A stretch of DNA of 64,000 nucleotides from Rubrivivax sp. SCN 71-131 (GTDB lineage Bacteria; Pseudomonadota; Gammaproteobacteria; Burkholderiales; Burkholderiaceae_C). Under the pieces are notes generated by a model. That model was given only the letters and a program-made list of their open reading frames with translations, made no database searches and had not been told where the DNA came from. The position numbers and the translations under genes are program-made. The DNA is taken from the NCBI GenBank assembly GCA_001724995.1, contig MEFD01000013.1, positions 248,001 through 312,000 of the forward strand, in the 5' to 3' direction. Of this stretch, positions 8,289 through 16,633 are shown one piece after another; positions within the stretch are counted from its first letter, which is position 1; each line of letters begins with the position of its first letter.

Positions 8289-9122
8289 ATGAACGAAGCC
8301 CCCGTGCGCCCGCGCGCCATCGTCGCCGACGACGAGCGCCTGATGCGCGAGCAGTTGCGCGCCCGTCTGGCGCAGACCTGGCCCGAGCTCGAGATCGTCG
8401 CCGAGGCGAAGAACGGGCTCGAGGCGGTGGAGCTGGTCGCGCAGCACCGGCCTGAAGTCGTCTTTCTCGACATCCGCATGCCCGGCGCCAGCGGCGTCGA
8501 GGCCGCGCGGCAGATCGCGCAGCTGCCGCCGCGCGAGGGCGTGGAGGACGAGCTGCTGCCGGAGATCGTCTTCATCACCGCCTACGACCAGCACGCCGTC
8601 GAGGCCTTCGAGCAGGGGGCTGCCGACTACGTGCTCAAGCCCGCCGAACCCGAGCGGCTGGCGCTCACCGTGGCCCGGCTGCGGCAGCGGCTGCAGGCGC
8701 GCGCGCGCGGCGAGATCGCGCACGAGGGGCCGACGCTGCCGCTGCAGCAACTCCTGCACCGGCTGGCCGGCCGGCTGGAGCCGGGCGCGACTGAGCCCTA
8801 CCTGCAGTGGATCCAGGCCAGCGTCGGCAGCGGCATCCAGATGATCCCGGTCGACGACGTGCTGTTCTTCATCAGCGACGAAAAGTACACGCGCGTGCAG
8901 ACGGCGCAGCAGGAGGCGCTGATCCGCAAGCCCATCAAGGAACTCGTCGACGAACTCGACCCGCGGCAGTTCTGGCAGATCCACCGCAGCACGCTGGTCA
9001 ACGCGCGCGCCATCGCCGCCGTGACGCGCGACCTGCGCGGCCGCCAGATCGTCAGCGTCAGGGGCCACCCCGAGAAGCTCGAGGTCAGCCGCAGCTACAC
9101 GGGGCTGTTCAAGGGCATGTGA
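8289..9122 (+). CDS. LytTR-family response regulator
   Basis: 277 residues. The receiver domain (about 8-135) has the acidic pair DDE at 14-16, the phospho-acceptor Asp61 in FLDIRMPG, the Thr in FITAYDQHA and the conserved Lys in DYVLKPAEP. A linker precedes a LytTR DNA-binding domain (about 175-277) with the family hallmarks IPVDDVLFFISDEKYTRV, FWQIHRSTLVNARAI and KLEVSRSYTGLFKGM. It is expected to be phosphorylated by the kinase just upstream and to bind paired direct repeats. The ATG at 8289 lies four bases after the kinase stop. Target genes cannot be inferred here. Confidence 0.93.
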   Translation: MNEAPVRPRAIVADDERLMREQLRARLAQTWPELEIVAEAKNGLEAVELVAQHRPEVVFLDIRMPGASGVEAARQIAQLPPREGVEDELLPEIVFITAYDQHAVEAFEQGAADYVLKPAEPERLALTVARLRQRLQARARGEIAHEGPTLPLQQLLHRLAGRLEPGATEPYLQWIQASVGSGIQMIPVDDVLFFISDEKYTRVQTAQQEALIRKPIKELVDELDPRQFWQIHRSTLVNARAIAAVTRDLRGRQIVSVRGHPEKLEVSRSYTGLFKGM

Positions 9123-9173
9123 CGCGGATGAGCAGGCGAGCGGGCGAGCGGGCGGGCCGCTGCGGTGCTGCGC

Positions 9174-9920
9174 TCAGGCCTTGGCCGACACGAAGACGCC
9201 CTGGCTGCGCAGCAGCTGCAGCGTCAGCAGCTCGCCGTGCAGCAGCCAGCCATCGGCCTGGCGCTGGCAACCCACGACCACGGCCACGCCGTCGAAACCC
9301 GAGGTCATGACGCGCATCGCGCCGCGCACCGGCGCGGGCACCGGTGACACCAGGCTGAAGCCACCCAGCGAGAGGTCGCGCAGGCGCACCGCATGGTCGC
9401 CGGGCAAGCCCGGCAGCCGCAGCGTGGCGCCGATCGGCCGCGCATTGCGCGGGCTGCGGCGGCGGCCGAAGAGCTCGCCGCGCTCGAGCGCCGGCCGGCG
9501 CAACAGCGGGCTGTCGCAGCCGGCGCATCGCGTCTGGGCGGCCACCGCCGCCGGCAGCGGCTGGCGGCAGAACGGGCAGGCCCGGTCGGCCAGCCAGGCG
9601 GCCGGATCGTGTACGGCGAAGGTCTCGGCGGCGGCCGGGGCCGGGGCCGGGGCAGCCGCGTCGGCACGCGACGAGGACGCGCTCGCCGCCCGGCGCGCCG
9701 GGCCGGCCTTCAGCGAGAGGTCGTAGGCACGCCGCCGCTGCGGGTCGGAGAGGATCGCGTAGGCGGCGTTGATGCGCGCCGCGGCGTCCGGGTCGCCGCC
9801 GAGGTCCGGGTGCGCCCGCAGCGTGCTCATCAGCGTGCGGTAGCTGGCACGGATGACCTCCAGCGGCGCCTCCGGCTGCACGTGCAGGATGCGGTAGAGA
9901 TTGCGGCGTTCCTGCGGCAT
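9174..9920 (-). CDS. J-domain / zinc-ribbon / PilZ fusion protein
   Basis: 248 residues with three parts. An N-terminal J domain (residues 5-70) carries the HPD tripeptide at 37-39, which is needed to stimulate DnaK ATPase. After an Ala/Pro linker there is a small four-Cys knuckle (CPFC at 115-118, CAGC at 132-135), probably zinc binding. The C-terminal part (about 150-245) looks like a PilZ domain: RRSPR provides the RxxxR motif (154-158) and DLSLGG (182-187) the D/NxSxxG motif used for cyclic-di-GMP binding. It could therefore link DnaK activity to cyclic-di-GMP. It is convergent with the LytTR regulator and follows the yhhN-like gene on the minus strand. Confidence 0.75.
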   Translation of the reverse strand: MPQERRNLYRILHVQPEAPLEVIRASYRTLMSTLRAHPDLGGDPDAAARINAAYAILSDPQRRRAYDLSLKAGPARRAASASSSRADAAAPAPAPAAAETFAVHDPAAWLADRACPFCRQPLPAAVAAQTRCAGCDSPLLRRPALERGELFGRRRSPRNARPIGATLRLPGLPGDHAVRLRDLSLGGFSLVSPVPAPVRGAMRVMTSGFDGVAVVVGCQRQADGWLLHGELLTLQLLRSQGVFVSAKA

Positions 9921-9982
9921 CGACGGGCTCTCCAGGCGCCTTCCGGTTCGGGACGAGACGATCGGGCGCAGCGGCGCGGACT

Positions 9983-10654
9983 TTAGCTCCGCGACCGCGG
10001 CGGCGCCAGCCAGGAGGCGATGCAGGCCTGCGCCGTCCAGTAGGTGGCCAGCACCCACAGCGAGGCCAGCGGCAGCGGCCCGGCAAAGCGGTTGCTGGCC
10101 AGCAGCGCGTCGCTGACGAGGAAGAGCGCACCGCCGATGGCCAGCCGCCGCGCCGCGGCATCGCCGGGCGCGGCAAGCCACAGCACCGCCGCCTGTGCCG
10201 CCATCGAGGCCAGCGCCAGCACGTACAACACCACCGGCACGCGCAGCGCCGGCGGCACGCCCGGCCACAGCACGGCCAGCACCAGCGCGCTGACCAGCCC
10301 GTAGAGCGCGAACGGCAATGCCCGCGCGGCCAGGCGCTGCACGCGCATGAAGGCCACCAGGTAGGCCAGGTGCGCGAGCAGGAAGCCGACCAGCCCGGGC
10401 AGGAAGCCCTCGCGCGGCCACAGCAGCGCGACGTCGCCGACCAGGGACAGGCCCAGGCCGCCCAGCACCCAGCGCCGCAGCCGCGGCGTGCTGCGCCCGC
10501 GCGGCCAGGCCATGGCGATGACGAGCACCGTGGTCAGCGGCTTGAAGACGAAGTTCAGCCACGGCTGCCCGAGCGCCCAGGGGGCCGAGGCGATGGCCAG
10601 CAGCGCCGACATCGTCGTCGCCAGGAGCCAGAGGGGGCGATGAAGGGCCGGCAT
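9983..10654 (-). CDS. YhhN/TMEM86 family protein, lysoplasmalogenase-like
   Basis: 223-residue integral membrane protein with about eight hydrophobic segments. Family features include FKPLTTVLVIAMAW, GLGLSLVGDVALLWP with the conserved Asp, FLLAHLAYLVAF and GGALFLVSDALLA with a second conserved Asp. Animal members hydrolyse the vinyl-ether bond of lysoplasmalogens; bacterial roles are less clear. ATG at 10654 starts 26 bases after the rep stop, so it may be the tail of that minus-strand operon. The family call is good; the substrate is uncertain. Confidence 0.82.
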   Translation of the reverse strand: MPALHRPLWLLATTMSALLAIASAPWALGQPWLNFVFKPLTTVLVIAMAWPRGRSTPRLRRWVLGGLGLSLVGDVALLWPREGFLPGLVGFLLAHLAYLVAFMRVQRLAARALPFALYGLVSALVLAVLWPGVPPALRVPVVLYVLALASMAAQAAVLWLAAPGDAAARRLAIGGALFLVSDALLASNRFAGPLPLASLWVLATYWTAQACIASWLAPPRSRS

Positions 10655-10680
10655 CGGAGCGTGCTCGTGCGGTGGCGCGA

Positions 10681-12756
10681 TCAGGCCGTGGTCGACGGCG
10701 CGGCGTCCGCCAGCGCCGCCTTGGCGGCGAGCTCGGCGCGCAGCTTCTTCAGGCGCTCGCGCGGGTCTTCCTTCGGCCCGGCCTCGTGCAGCTTCATCTC
10801 GGCGATGAAGCGGCTGGGCACGCCGGCCACCGTCTCGCGGCCGCGCTTTCGGCGGCGCAGCGTGCTCACCATCAGCGTGCGGCGCGCGCGCGTGATGCCC
10901 ACGTACATCAGCCGCCGCTCCTCCTGCAGACGCTCGGGCGTCATCGCGTCCTCGCCCTCGCTGCTGCTGCTGAGAAAGGGCAGCAGGCCCTCGTTGACGC
11001 CGACCAGCATCACGTGCGGCCATTCCAGCCCCTTGGCGGCGTGCAGCGTCGACAGCGTGACCACGTCCTGCTCGTCGCCGCGCTCGGCCAGGCTGATGAT
11101 GATGCTGATCGTCTGCGCCACCTGCAGCACGGTCTGCGCCGGGCTCTCGAAGGTGGCGCCCTCCTGCGTGATCTCGCCGCCGCAGCGCCGCGCGATCCAG
11201 TCGACGAAGTCGAGCACGTTGGCCCAGCGCGCGGCGGCGAGCTTTTCGCTGTCCGCGCCGTCGTAGAGGTGCTGCTCGTAGGCGATCGCCTTCAGCCACT
11301 GCAGCAGCAGCGCGCGCGCATCGTCGGCGCCGTGGGTCTGGCCGGCGCGGTGCTGCAACTCGTTGACCTCGCGCCCGAACTCGTGCAGCGCGTCGATCGC
11401 CTTGCCCTTGAGCACCGTCGAGAGGCTCTGCGAGAACAGCGCCTCGAAGAGGCTCGTCTTCCACTTCGCCGCGAACTCGCCGAGCGCGGCCAGCGTCTGG
11501 TGGCCGATGCCGCGCTTGGGCGTGGTGACGGCGCGCAGGAAGGCGGGGTCGTCATCCTCGTTGACGAGCAGGCGCAGCCAGGCGCAGAGGTCCTTGATCT
11601 CGGCGCGGTCGAAGTAGCTGGTGCCGCCCGAGACCTTGTAGGGGATCTGGGCCGCGCGCAGCTTCTGCTCGAAGACGCGCGCCTGGTGGTTGGCTCGGTA
11701 GAGGATGGCGAAGTCCGAGAGCTTCGTGCCCGCGCCCTGCCCGCGCAGCGCCTGGATGCGCGCCAGCGCCCGCTCGGCCTCGTGCTCCTCGCCGTCGCAC
11801 TCGAGCAGTTGCGCCGGCTCGCCGTCGCCGAACTCGCTCCACAGCTTCTTCTCGAAGAGCTTGGGGTTGTTCGCGATGACCGCGTTGGCCGCGCGCAGGA
11901 TGTGGCCGGTGCTGCGGTAGTTCTGCTCGAGCGGGATGACCTTCAGCGCCGGGTAGTCCTGCGGCAGGCGGCGCAGGTTCTCCACCGTCGCGCCGCGCCA
12001 GCCGTAGATGCTCTGGTCGTCGTCGCCGACGGCGGTGAAGGGCGTTCCGCCCGGGCCGCCGACGAGCGCCTTCAGCAGCTCGTACTGCACGGCGTTGGTG
12101 TCCTGGTATTCGTCGACGAGCACGTGCCGCAGGCGCTCGCGCCAGCGCGCGCGCGCCTCCTCGTCGCGCTGCAGCAGCGCAAGCGGCAGGCCGATCAGGT
12201 CGTCGAAGTCGACCGCCTGGTAGGCCGCCAGGCGCTCCTGCACGCGGCGCATCACGCGCGCGGCCACGCGCTCGTCGTCGCTGGCCGCCGCGCGCTCGGC
12301 GGCGTCGACATCAAGGCCCTGGTTCTTCCACAGGCTGATCGTCCACTGCCAGCGCCGCGCCTGCGCGTTGTCGGTGCAGCCGCCGGCGTCGCGGATCACG
12401 CCCAGCACGTCGTCGGCGTCTAGGATGCTGAAGTTGGGCTTGAGCCCGACGCGCTCCCCGTCCTCGCGCAGCATGCGCACGCCCAGCGCGTGGAAGGTGC
12501 ACAGCAGCAGCTCGCGCGCCGCGCGCGGCCCGACCAGCGCCTTGGCCCGTTCGCGCATCTCCGCCGCCGCCTTGTTGGTGAAGGTGATGGCGGCGATCTG
12601 CGCGGGCTCCACGTCCGCCTGCAGCAGCCGCGCGATCTTGTGCACGATGACGCGCGTCTTGCCCGACCCGGCCCCGGCCAGCACCAGGCAGGGGCCGGCG
12701 AGGTGGTGCACGGCCTGCATCTGGGCGGGGTTGAGGGAGGGGGGCGCTTCGCTCAT
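10681..12756 (-). CDS. rep: ATP-dependent DNA helicase Rep (UvrD/PcrA superfamily 1)
   Basis: 691-residue 3'-5' helicase of superfamily 1A, close to the usual Rep length. All motifs are visible: Walker A AGAGSGKT at 27-34, AAITFTNKAAAEM (Ia), VDEYQDTN (II), GDDDQSIYGWRGA (III), LEQNYRST (IV), VTLSTLHAAKGLEWPHVML (V) and RRLMYVGITRAR (VI). It removes proteins ahead of replication forks and can act with PriA, which is also in this window. The start codon lies four bases after the stop of the upstream glycosyltransferase gene, so it appears to sit at the end of the polysaccharide export operon, an unusual partner. Confidence 0.93.
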   Translation of the reverse strand: MSEAPPSLNPAQMQAVHHLAGPCLVLAGAGSGKTRVIVHKIARLLQADVEPAQIAAITFTNKAAAEMRERAKALVGPRAARELLLCTFHALGVRMLREDGERVGLKPNFSILDADDVLGVIRDAGGCTDNAQARRWQWTISLWKNQGLDVDAAERAAASDDERVAARVMRRVQERLAAYQAVDFDDLIGLPLALLQRDEEARARWRERLRHVLVDEYQDTNAVQYELLKALVGGPGGTPFTAVGDDDQSIYGWRGATVENLRRLPQDYPALKVIPLEQNYRSTGHILRAANAVIANNPKLFEKKLWSEFGDGEPAQLLECDGEEHEAERALARIQALRGQGAGTKLSDFAILYRANHQARVFEQKLRAAQIPYKVSGGTSYFDRAEIKDLCAWLRLLVNEDDDPAFLRAVTTPKRGIGHQTLAALGEFAAKWKTSLFEALFSQSLSTVLKGKAIDALHEFGREVNELQHRAGQTHGADDARALLLQWLKAIAYEQHLYDGADSEKLAAARWANVLDFVDWIARRCGGEITQEGATFESPAQTVLQVAQTISIIISLAERGDEQDVVTLSTLHAAKGLEWPHVMLVGVNEGLLPFLSSSSEGEDAMTPERLQEERRLMYVGITRARRTLMVSTLRRRKRGRETVAGVPSRFIAEMKLHEAGPKEDPRERLKKLRAELAAKAALADAAPSTTA

Positions 12757-12760
12757 CGCC

Positions 12761-14206
12761 TCAGCCTCGCAGCCGACGGGCCAGCGCCACCAGCGCACGC
12801 CGCAGCGGATCGGGCAGCCAGCCCACCACCAGGCGCTGCAGCCGTCCACGCAGGCCGAGGTAGGCGGCAGCGAAGGCCTCGCGCTCCTGCGTCGTGGCGG
12901 CAAGCCTGCGTTCGCACGCGGCAAGGGCCTGGGCGTGCTGCTGCACGGCGGCCTGCCGCTCGTTCGTCTGCTCACGCAGCGCATCCCGTTCGCGCTCGCA
13001 GCGCTCCAGTTGCTGCTGGAGGTCGGTCACCTCCCGGCGCAGGAACTGCGAGTCCAGGTGCTTCTGCGCCAGGCGCTGCACGCCGTCGTCGTCGGCCGGA
13101 CGTGCCGCGCCGCTGGGCGGGAGTTCGGCGTACAAGGCCTCGAGCCGGCTCATCATCTCCTCCATCGTGGGCAGCGGTCGCAACAGGGGCAGCGCGCCCG
13201 GATGCCGGCGCGCCGCGGCCGCCTGCGCAACGACGAGCGCGCACCAGTCGTCGACCTCGATCGCCGGATCGTAGACGGTGCCGCCGCCATGGCGGCGGAT
13301 GCGCTCGGCCAGCGCGCCATGGTCCGGGGCGAGGACCGGCAGGCCGCTCATCCAGGCGTCGCCCAGGGCATAGCAGTGACTCTCCGGCATGCCGGGCGGG
13401 AAAAGCGCCAGGCGCGCCCCGTAGTGCTGCGCCAGCCGCGGCAACTGGTCGGGGTGGAAGATGCCGTGCACCCAGATGCGGCCATCGGCCGTCCAGCCCT
13501 GGCGCAGCTGGCGCTCGGTGTAGCCCAGCACGACCACGCGCAGCGTCGCCGGCAGGCGCGCGGCCAGCACCTCCAGCGCGGCCAGCCCCTTGTGCGCGCC
13601 GATGGCACCGATGACCGCGATCGAGAAGCCGCGTGCGCCGCCGGCCTGCTCGGCGGCCGGCGAGATCGGCGTCTCGAAACCGGCATCGAAGGGCGCGGCG
13701 GCCAGCGGCCACTCGATCACCGGCGCGGCATCGGCGTCAGCTCCGAGCGCCGCGCGCGCGCGCCCGGCGATGAAGGCGCTGGGTGCGCAGCGCAGCGCGG
13801 CGCTGCGCACGAAGGCCAGGCGCTGCGCGCGCTCGTCGTCGGGCAGGCTCGGGTCGGCAAACCAGATGTCATGCAGCGTCAGCAGACGCGGCGCCGCGGT
13901 GGCCGCCGCCAGGCCCTCGCACAGGTCGCGCACCGCGGCCACCGTGCCGTGCGCATGCAGGATCAGCGGCGCGCCCAGGCCGCCCGCGGCGGCCCAGCCC
14001 AGCAGGTCGGCGTGCGCAAGCGGGACAAAGCGTGCCTGAGCATCGGCGCCCGCCGGGGCAGGCCGCTCGAGCACGCACTGCGCATCGGCGGTATGCAGGA
14101 TGAGGTCCTGCGGGCGCTGGCGCACGATGTCGCGCACGCAGCGCTCGACGCCGCCGCCGCCCGGCGGAACGACGTGGATCACGCGCGCAGCGACAGCGGC
14201 CGTCAC
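12761..14206 (-). CDS. GT4-like glycosyltransferase with a C-terminal coiled coil
   Basis: 481 residues. The N-terminal domain starts ARVIHVVPPGGGGVERCVRD, a GT-B nucleotide-fold opening, and includes LILHAHGTVAAVRDLCEGL and LLTLHDIWFADPSLP. The second domain has AVIGAIGAHKGLAAL and an E-x7-E-like donor site (ESHCYALGDAWMSGLPVLAPD). The last 110 residues are a predicted coiled coil (LQQQLERCERERDALREQ, then ACERRLAATTQEREAF) plus a short basic tail. The GTG at 14206 overlaps the Wzt-like stop by four bases; a GTG at 14212 is the alternative. The family call is sound. The sugar and acceptor are unknown, but the place in an exporter operon implies surface polysaccharide. Confidence 0.82.
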   Translation of the reverse strand: MTAAVAARVIHVVPPGGGGVERCVRDIVRQRPQDLILHTADAQCVLERPAPAGADAQARFVPLAHADLLGWAAAGGLGAPLILHAHGTVAAVRDLCEGLAAATAAPRLLTLHDIWFADPSLPDDERAQRLAFVRSAALRCAPSAFIAGRARAALGADADAAPVIEWPLAAAPFDAGFETPISPAAEQAGGARGFSIAVIGAIGAHKGLAALEVLAARLPATLRVVVLGYTERQLRQGWTADGRIWVHGIFHPDQLPRLAQHYGARLALFPPGMPESHCYALGDAWMSGLPVLAPDHGALAERIRRHGGGTVYDPAIEVDDWCALVVAQAAAARRHPGALPLLRPLPTMEEMMSRLEALYAELPPSGAARPADDDGVQRLAQKHLDSQFLRREVTDLQQQLERCERERDALREQTNERQAAVQQHAQALAACERRLAATTQEREAFAAAYLGLRGRLQRLVVGWLPDPLRRALVALARRLRG

Positions 14207-15420
14207 GACCACGCGTGCTCGAGCTTGCAGATGCCGGTCTCGCGCGAGACCCCGGCAACGTCGAAGCGCAGTTCGACGTGGTCGAACATGCGCATGCCCT
14301 CGGGATCCATCGCGTGGCTGCGCGCAACATAGGCCCCCGGCAGCAGCGGCAGGCAGGGCAGCGTCAGCGTGTAGGTGTAGAGCTGCGGCTCCTGGCGGTG
14401 CAGGGTGAAGCCGTCCATCTCCGAGTAGCAGCCCGCCACCGGCGTGCCGTCGAGCTTGACCACGCCCACGGCGATCTGCGGAATGCGGTCGTCGGGCGAG
14501 TAGACGCTGCCGCTGACGACCAGCGTGCCGCCTTCGGGAACCAGCACCGGCTCCTCCGAATGCATGTCGTTGAGCCGCATGCTGCGCACCTGGTAGATGC
14601 TGCCGCCGCCAGCGGCCGCCGCGCCCGGCTGCAGCTTGCGCGACTGCGCGGTTCGTTCGTCGTGCCAGGCCAGGTACTGGCGCGTGACCTCGAAGGCGTC
14701 GCCGATCAGGCGCGCGCGGCCGGCCTCGATCCAGATCGCCTGCCGGCACAGCTTCTGCACGTGGTACATGCTGTGCGAGCACAGCAGCAGCGTGCCGCCT
14801 TGCTCCAGGTAGTTCTCCATCCACGCGATGCACTTGCGCTGGAAGGATTCGTCGCCGACCGAGAGCACCTCGTCGGTGATGAGCACGTCGGGCGTGAGCG
14901 CGGTGGCGATGGCAAAGCCCAGCCGGATCACCATGCCCGAGGAGTAGTGCTTGACCGGCTGGTCGATGTGCGCGCCGATGTCGGCGAAGGCGACGATGGC
15001 CTCCTGGTGCTCGCGCGTGCGCGCCGGCGACAGGCCCATCAGCGCACAGGCCAGGGCGATGTTCTCGCTGCCGGTGTATTCGGGGTGAAAGCCCGCGCCC
15101 AGCTCGAGCAGCGCGCCGACACGGCCATGAATCGCGACCGTGCCGCTGCTGGCCTTGGCCACGCCCGCAATGACCTTCAGCAGCGTCGACTTGCCGGCGC
15201 CGTTGACGCCGACGAGCGCCGTCGACTCGCCGCGGCGAACGTCGAAGCTGATGCCGTCGAGCGCACGGAACTCGGAAGCCGCGTGCGGCACGCCGCGCAG
15301 CTTGGCCCACAGCGCAGCGATCCTGCTCGCCGCGCTGCTGTGCACCGGATACACCTTGCCGACCTCGCGCAGCGAGATCAGCGGCGGCTCGAGCCCCGCG
15401 GGATGCACGGTCGCCGTCAC
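14203..15420 (-). CDS. wzt: Polysaccharide ABC exporter ATPase, Wzt-like, with carbohydrate-binding tail
   Basis: 405 residues. The nucleotide-binding domain (about 10-250) has Walker A GVNGAGKST, the signature HYSSGM and Walker B VLITDEVLSVGDE, as in the ABCB-type exporters of O antigen and teichoic acid (Wzt, TagH). An extra C-terminal domain (about 285-405) resembles Wzt_C, an immunoglobulin-like fold that in E. coli O9a recognises the capped end of the finished glycan. It contains GGTLVVSGSVYSPDDRIPQI and ends near GICKLEHAWS. The GTG start at 15420 overlaps the permease stop, and its own stop overlaps the downstream glycosyltransferase. A chain-terminating modification should therefore exist; see the methyltransferase at 25765-26847. 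Confidence 0.9.
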   Translation of the reverse strand: MTATVHPAGLEPPLISLREVGKVYPVHSSAASRIAALWAKLRGVPHAASEFRALDGISFDVRRGESTALVGVNGAGKSTLLKVIAGVAKASSGTVAIHGRVGALLELGAGFHPEYTGSENIALACALMGLSPARTREHQEAIVAFADIGAHIDQPVKHYSSGMVIRLGFAIATALTPDVLITDEVLSVGDESFQRKCIAWMENYLEQGGTLLLCSHSMYHVQKLCRQAIWIEAGRARLIGDAFEVTRQYLAWHDERTAQSRKLQPGAAAAGGGSIYQVRSMRLNDMHSEEPVLVPEGGTLVVSGSVYSPDDRIPQIAVGVVKLDGTPVAGCYSEMDGFTLHRQEPQLYTYTLTLPCLPLLPGAYVARSHAMDPEGMRMFDHVELRFDVAGVSRETGICKLEHAWS

Positions 15421-16193
15421 AGCTCCTCCTCGAAGTGCGGCGACAGGCGATGAAAGACCATGCGGCCCGCCAGCAGCACCGCCACGCAGGCCAGCAGCGC
15501 CAGGCCCTCGCTGGCGGCAGGCCAGGCGCGGCCCTCGATCAGCGCCTCGCGGCAGGCCTCGATCAGCACCGCCACCGGGTTCAGCAGCATCCAGCCGCGC
15601 ATCCACTCCGGCACCATCGCCACCGGGTAGAGGATCGGACAAAGGTAGAACAGCATGCCCATCACCGGCGCCAGACCCTGCTCGATGTCGCGCACGAAGA
15701 CCTGCAGCGCACCCAGCATCAGCGCCAGGCCGGTGGCCAGCGCGGCCAGGCCGAGCAGGCACAGCAGCACCAGCCCGAGCCCCGCCAGGTGCAGCGGCTG
15801 GCCGGTGAACACCATGAACGCGATGACCACGACGTAGCCGCCGAGCTGCACCGCGAAGCTGGCGGCGACCGCGGCATGCACCACCACCTCGTGCGCGAAC
15901 GGCACCTTCTTGACCAGCGCCCCGTTGGCAACCACCGCCCCGGTGCCGCGCATCACCGCCTCCTGGAACGCCAGCCACGGCCACAGCGCCACCGCCAGGA
16001 AGACCAGGAAGGGCACGCTGGTCTCGGCCACCGGCCGCACCCGCAGCACCGTGGTGAAGACAAAGCTGTAGATCAGCAACAGCGCCAGCGGATGCACCAG
16101 CGCCCACAGGCTGCCCAGCAGGGAGCCGGCGAAACGGTTGCTCACCTCGCGCTGCGCGAAGCGAAGAAACAGCCACCAGGACGAGGGAGTCAT
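15417..16193 (-). CDS. wzm: Polysaccharide ABC exporter permease, Wzm-like (ABC-2 type)
   Basis: 258-residue ABC-2 permease with six membrane segments. The N-terminal FLRFAQREVSNRFAGSLLG amphipathic stretch is the conserved coupling helix region of O-antigen and teichoic acid exporters. LWPWLAFQEAVMRGTGAVVANGALVKKVPF and FVRDIEQGLAPVMGMLFYLCPILYP are also typical. It forms the channel with the ATPase encoded next. The ATG at 16193 is the first plausible start; the upstream reading frame looks noncoding. It is divergent from the phd-vapC operon, with 203 bases between. Confidence 0.9.
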   Translation of the reverse strand: MTPSSWWLFLRFAQREVSNRFAGSLLGSLWALVHPLALLLIYSFVFTTVLRVRPVAETSVPFLVFLAVALWPWLAFQEAVMRGTGAVVANGALVKKVPFAHEVVVHAAVAASFAVQLGGYVVVIAFMVFTGQPLHLAGLGLVLLCLLGLAALATGLALMLGALQVFVRDIEQGLAPVMGMLFYLCPILYPVAMVPEWMRGWMLLNPVAVLIEACREALIEGRAWPAASEGLALLACVAVLLAGRMVFHRLSPHFEEEL

Positions 16194-16333
16194 GCGGTGC
16201 GGCGCATTGAAAGAGGTAGGGATGAGCGAGGCGGAATCGAACACACGGACGCCACCGAAGCTGCCCAGGCCCGGCAGGCCGCGCCACCGGGGCCGCGATG
16301 ATATCGGCGCGGGAACGGGTGGGACGTGGCAGT

Positions 16334-16366
16334 GGCTTGCTATCGCAAGCCGCCCCAGACTAGACT
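16334..16366 (+). promoter_or_regulatory. Candidate promoter and operator of phd-vapC
   Basis: A perfect inverted repeat with 7-base arms, GGCTTGC-TATC-GCAAGCC, lies at 16334-16351. It overlaps a possible -35 box TTGCTA (16337-16342), which is 18 bases from a -10-like TAGACT (16361-16366). The antitoxin start follows at 16397. An operator over the -35 would fit the autorepression known for Phd/YefM antitoxins. This is inferred from position and symmetry only. Confidence 0.5.
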
Positions 16367-16396
16367 TGACCAACTTTCTCGACCACGCTGGGCACC

Positions 16397-16633
16397 ATGG
16401 ACACCGTCAATATCTACGATGCCAAGACCCGCTTGTCGCAATTGGTCGACAAGGCCGCCGCAGGCGAGGACGTGGTCGTCAGCCGCAACGGCAAACCGCT
16501 GGCCCGCATCACGCGGCTCGAACAGCCCAAGCGGCCGATCCGCTTCGGCGTGCTGAAGGGCAAGCTGATCATCGCGACCGACTTCGACGCGCCGCTGCCC
16601 GCCGAAATGCTGGCCACCTTCGAAGGAACCTGA
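16397..16633 (+). CDS. Antitoxin, Phd/YefM family
   Basis: 78 residues. The opening MDTVNIYDAKTRLSQLVDKAAAG, followed by GEDVVVSRNGKPLARI, is the classic Phd/YefM N-terminal DNA-binding and dimerisation domain. The C-terminal part (FGVLKGKLIIATDFDAPLP then MLATFEG) is the usual toxin-wrapping tail of antitoxins paired with PIN toxins. It should neutralise the toxin encoded next and repress the operon. Its stop shares one base with the vapC start (TGATG). Confidence 0.93.
   Translation: MDTVNIYDAKTRLSQLVDKAAAGEDVVVSRNGKPLARITRLEQPKRPIRFGVLKGKLIIATDFDAPLPAEMLATFEGT

Noticed and set aside
10672..14332. Long plus-strand open frames over rep and the glycosyltransferase
   Set aside because: They mirror the codon structure of the minus-strand genes, which carry complete helicase and GT-B motifs; the plus-strand products have low complexity and no motifs.
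14207..15310. Glycosyltransferase frame continuing upstream through the Wzt gene
   Set aside because: The extra sequence is an out-of-frame reading of the ABC ATPase; conserved GT sequence begins only after the GTG near 14206.
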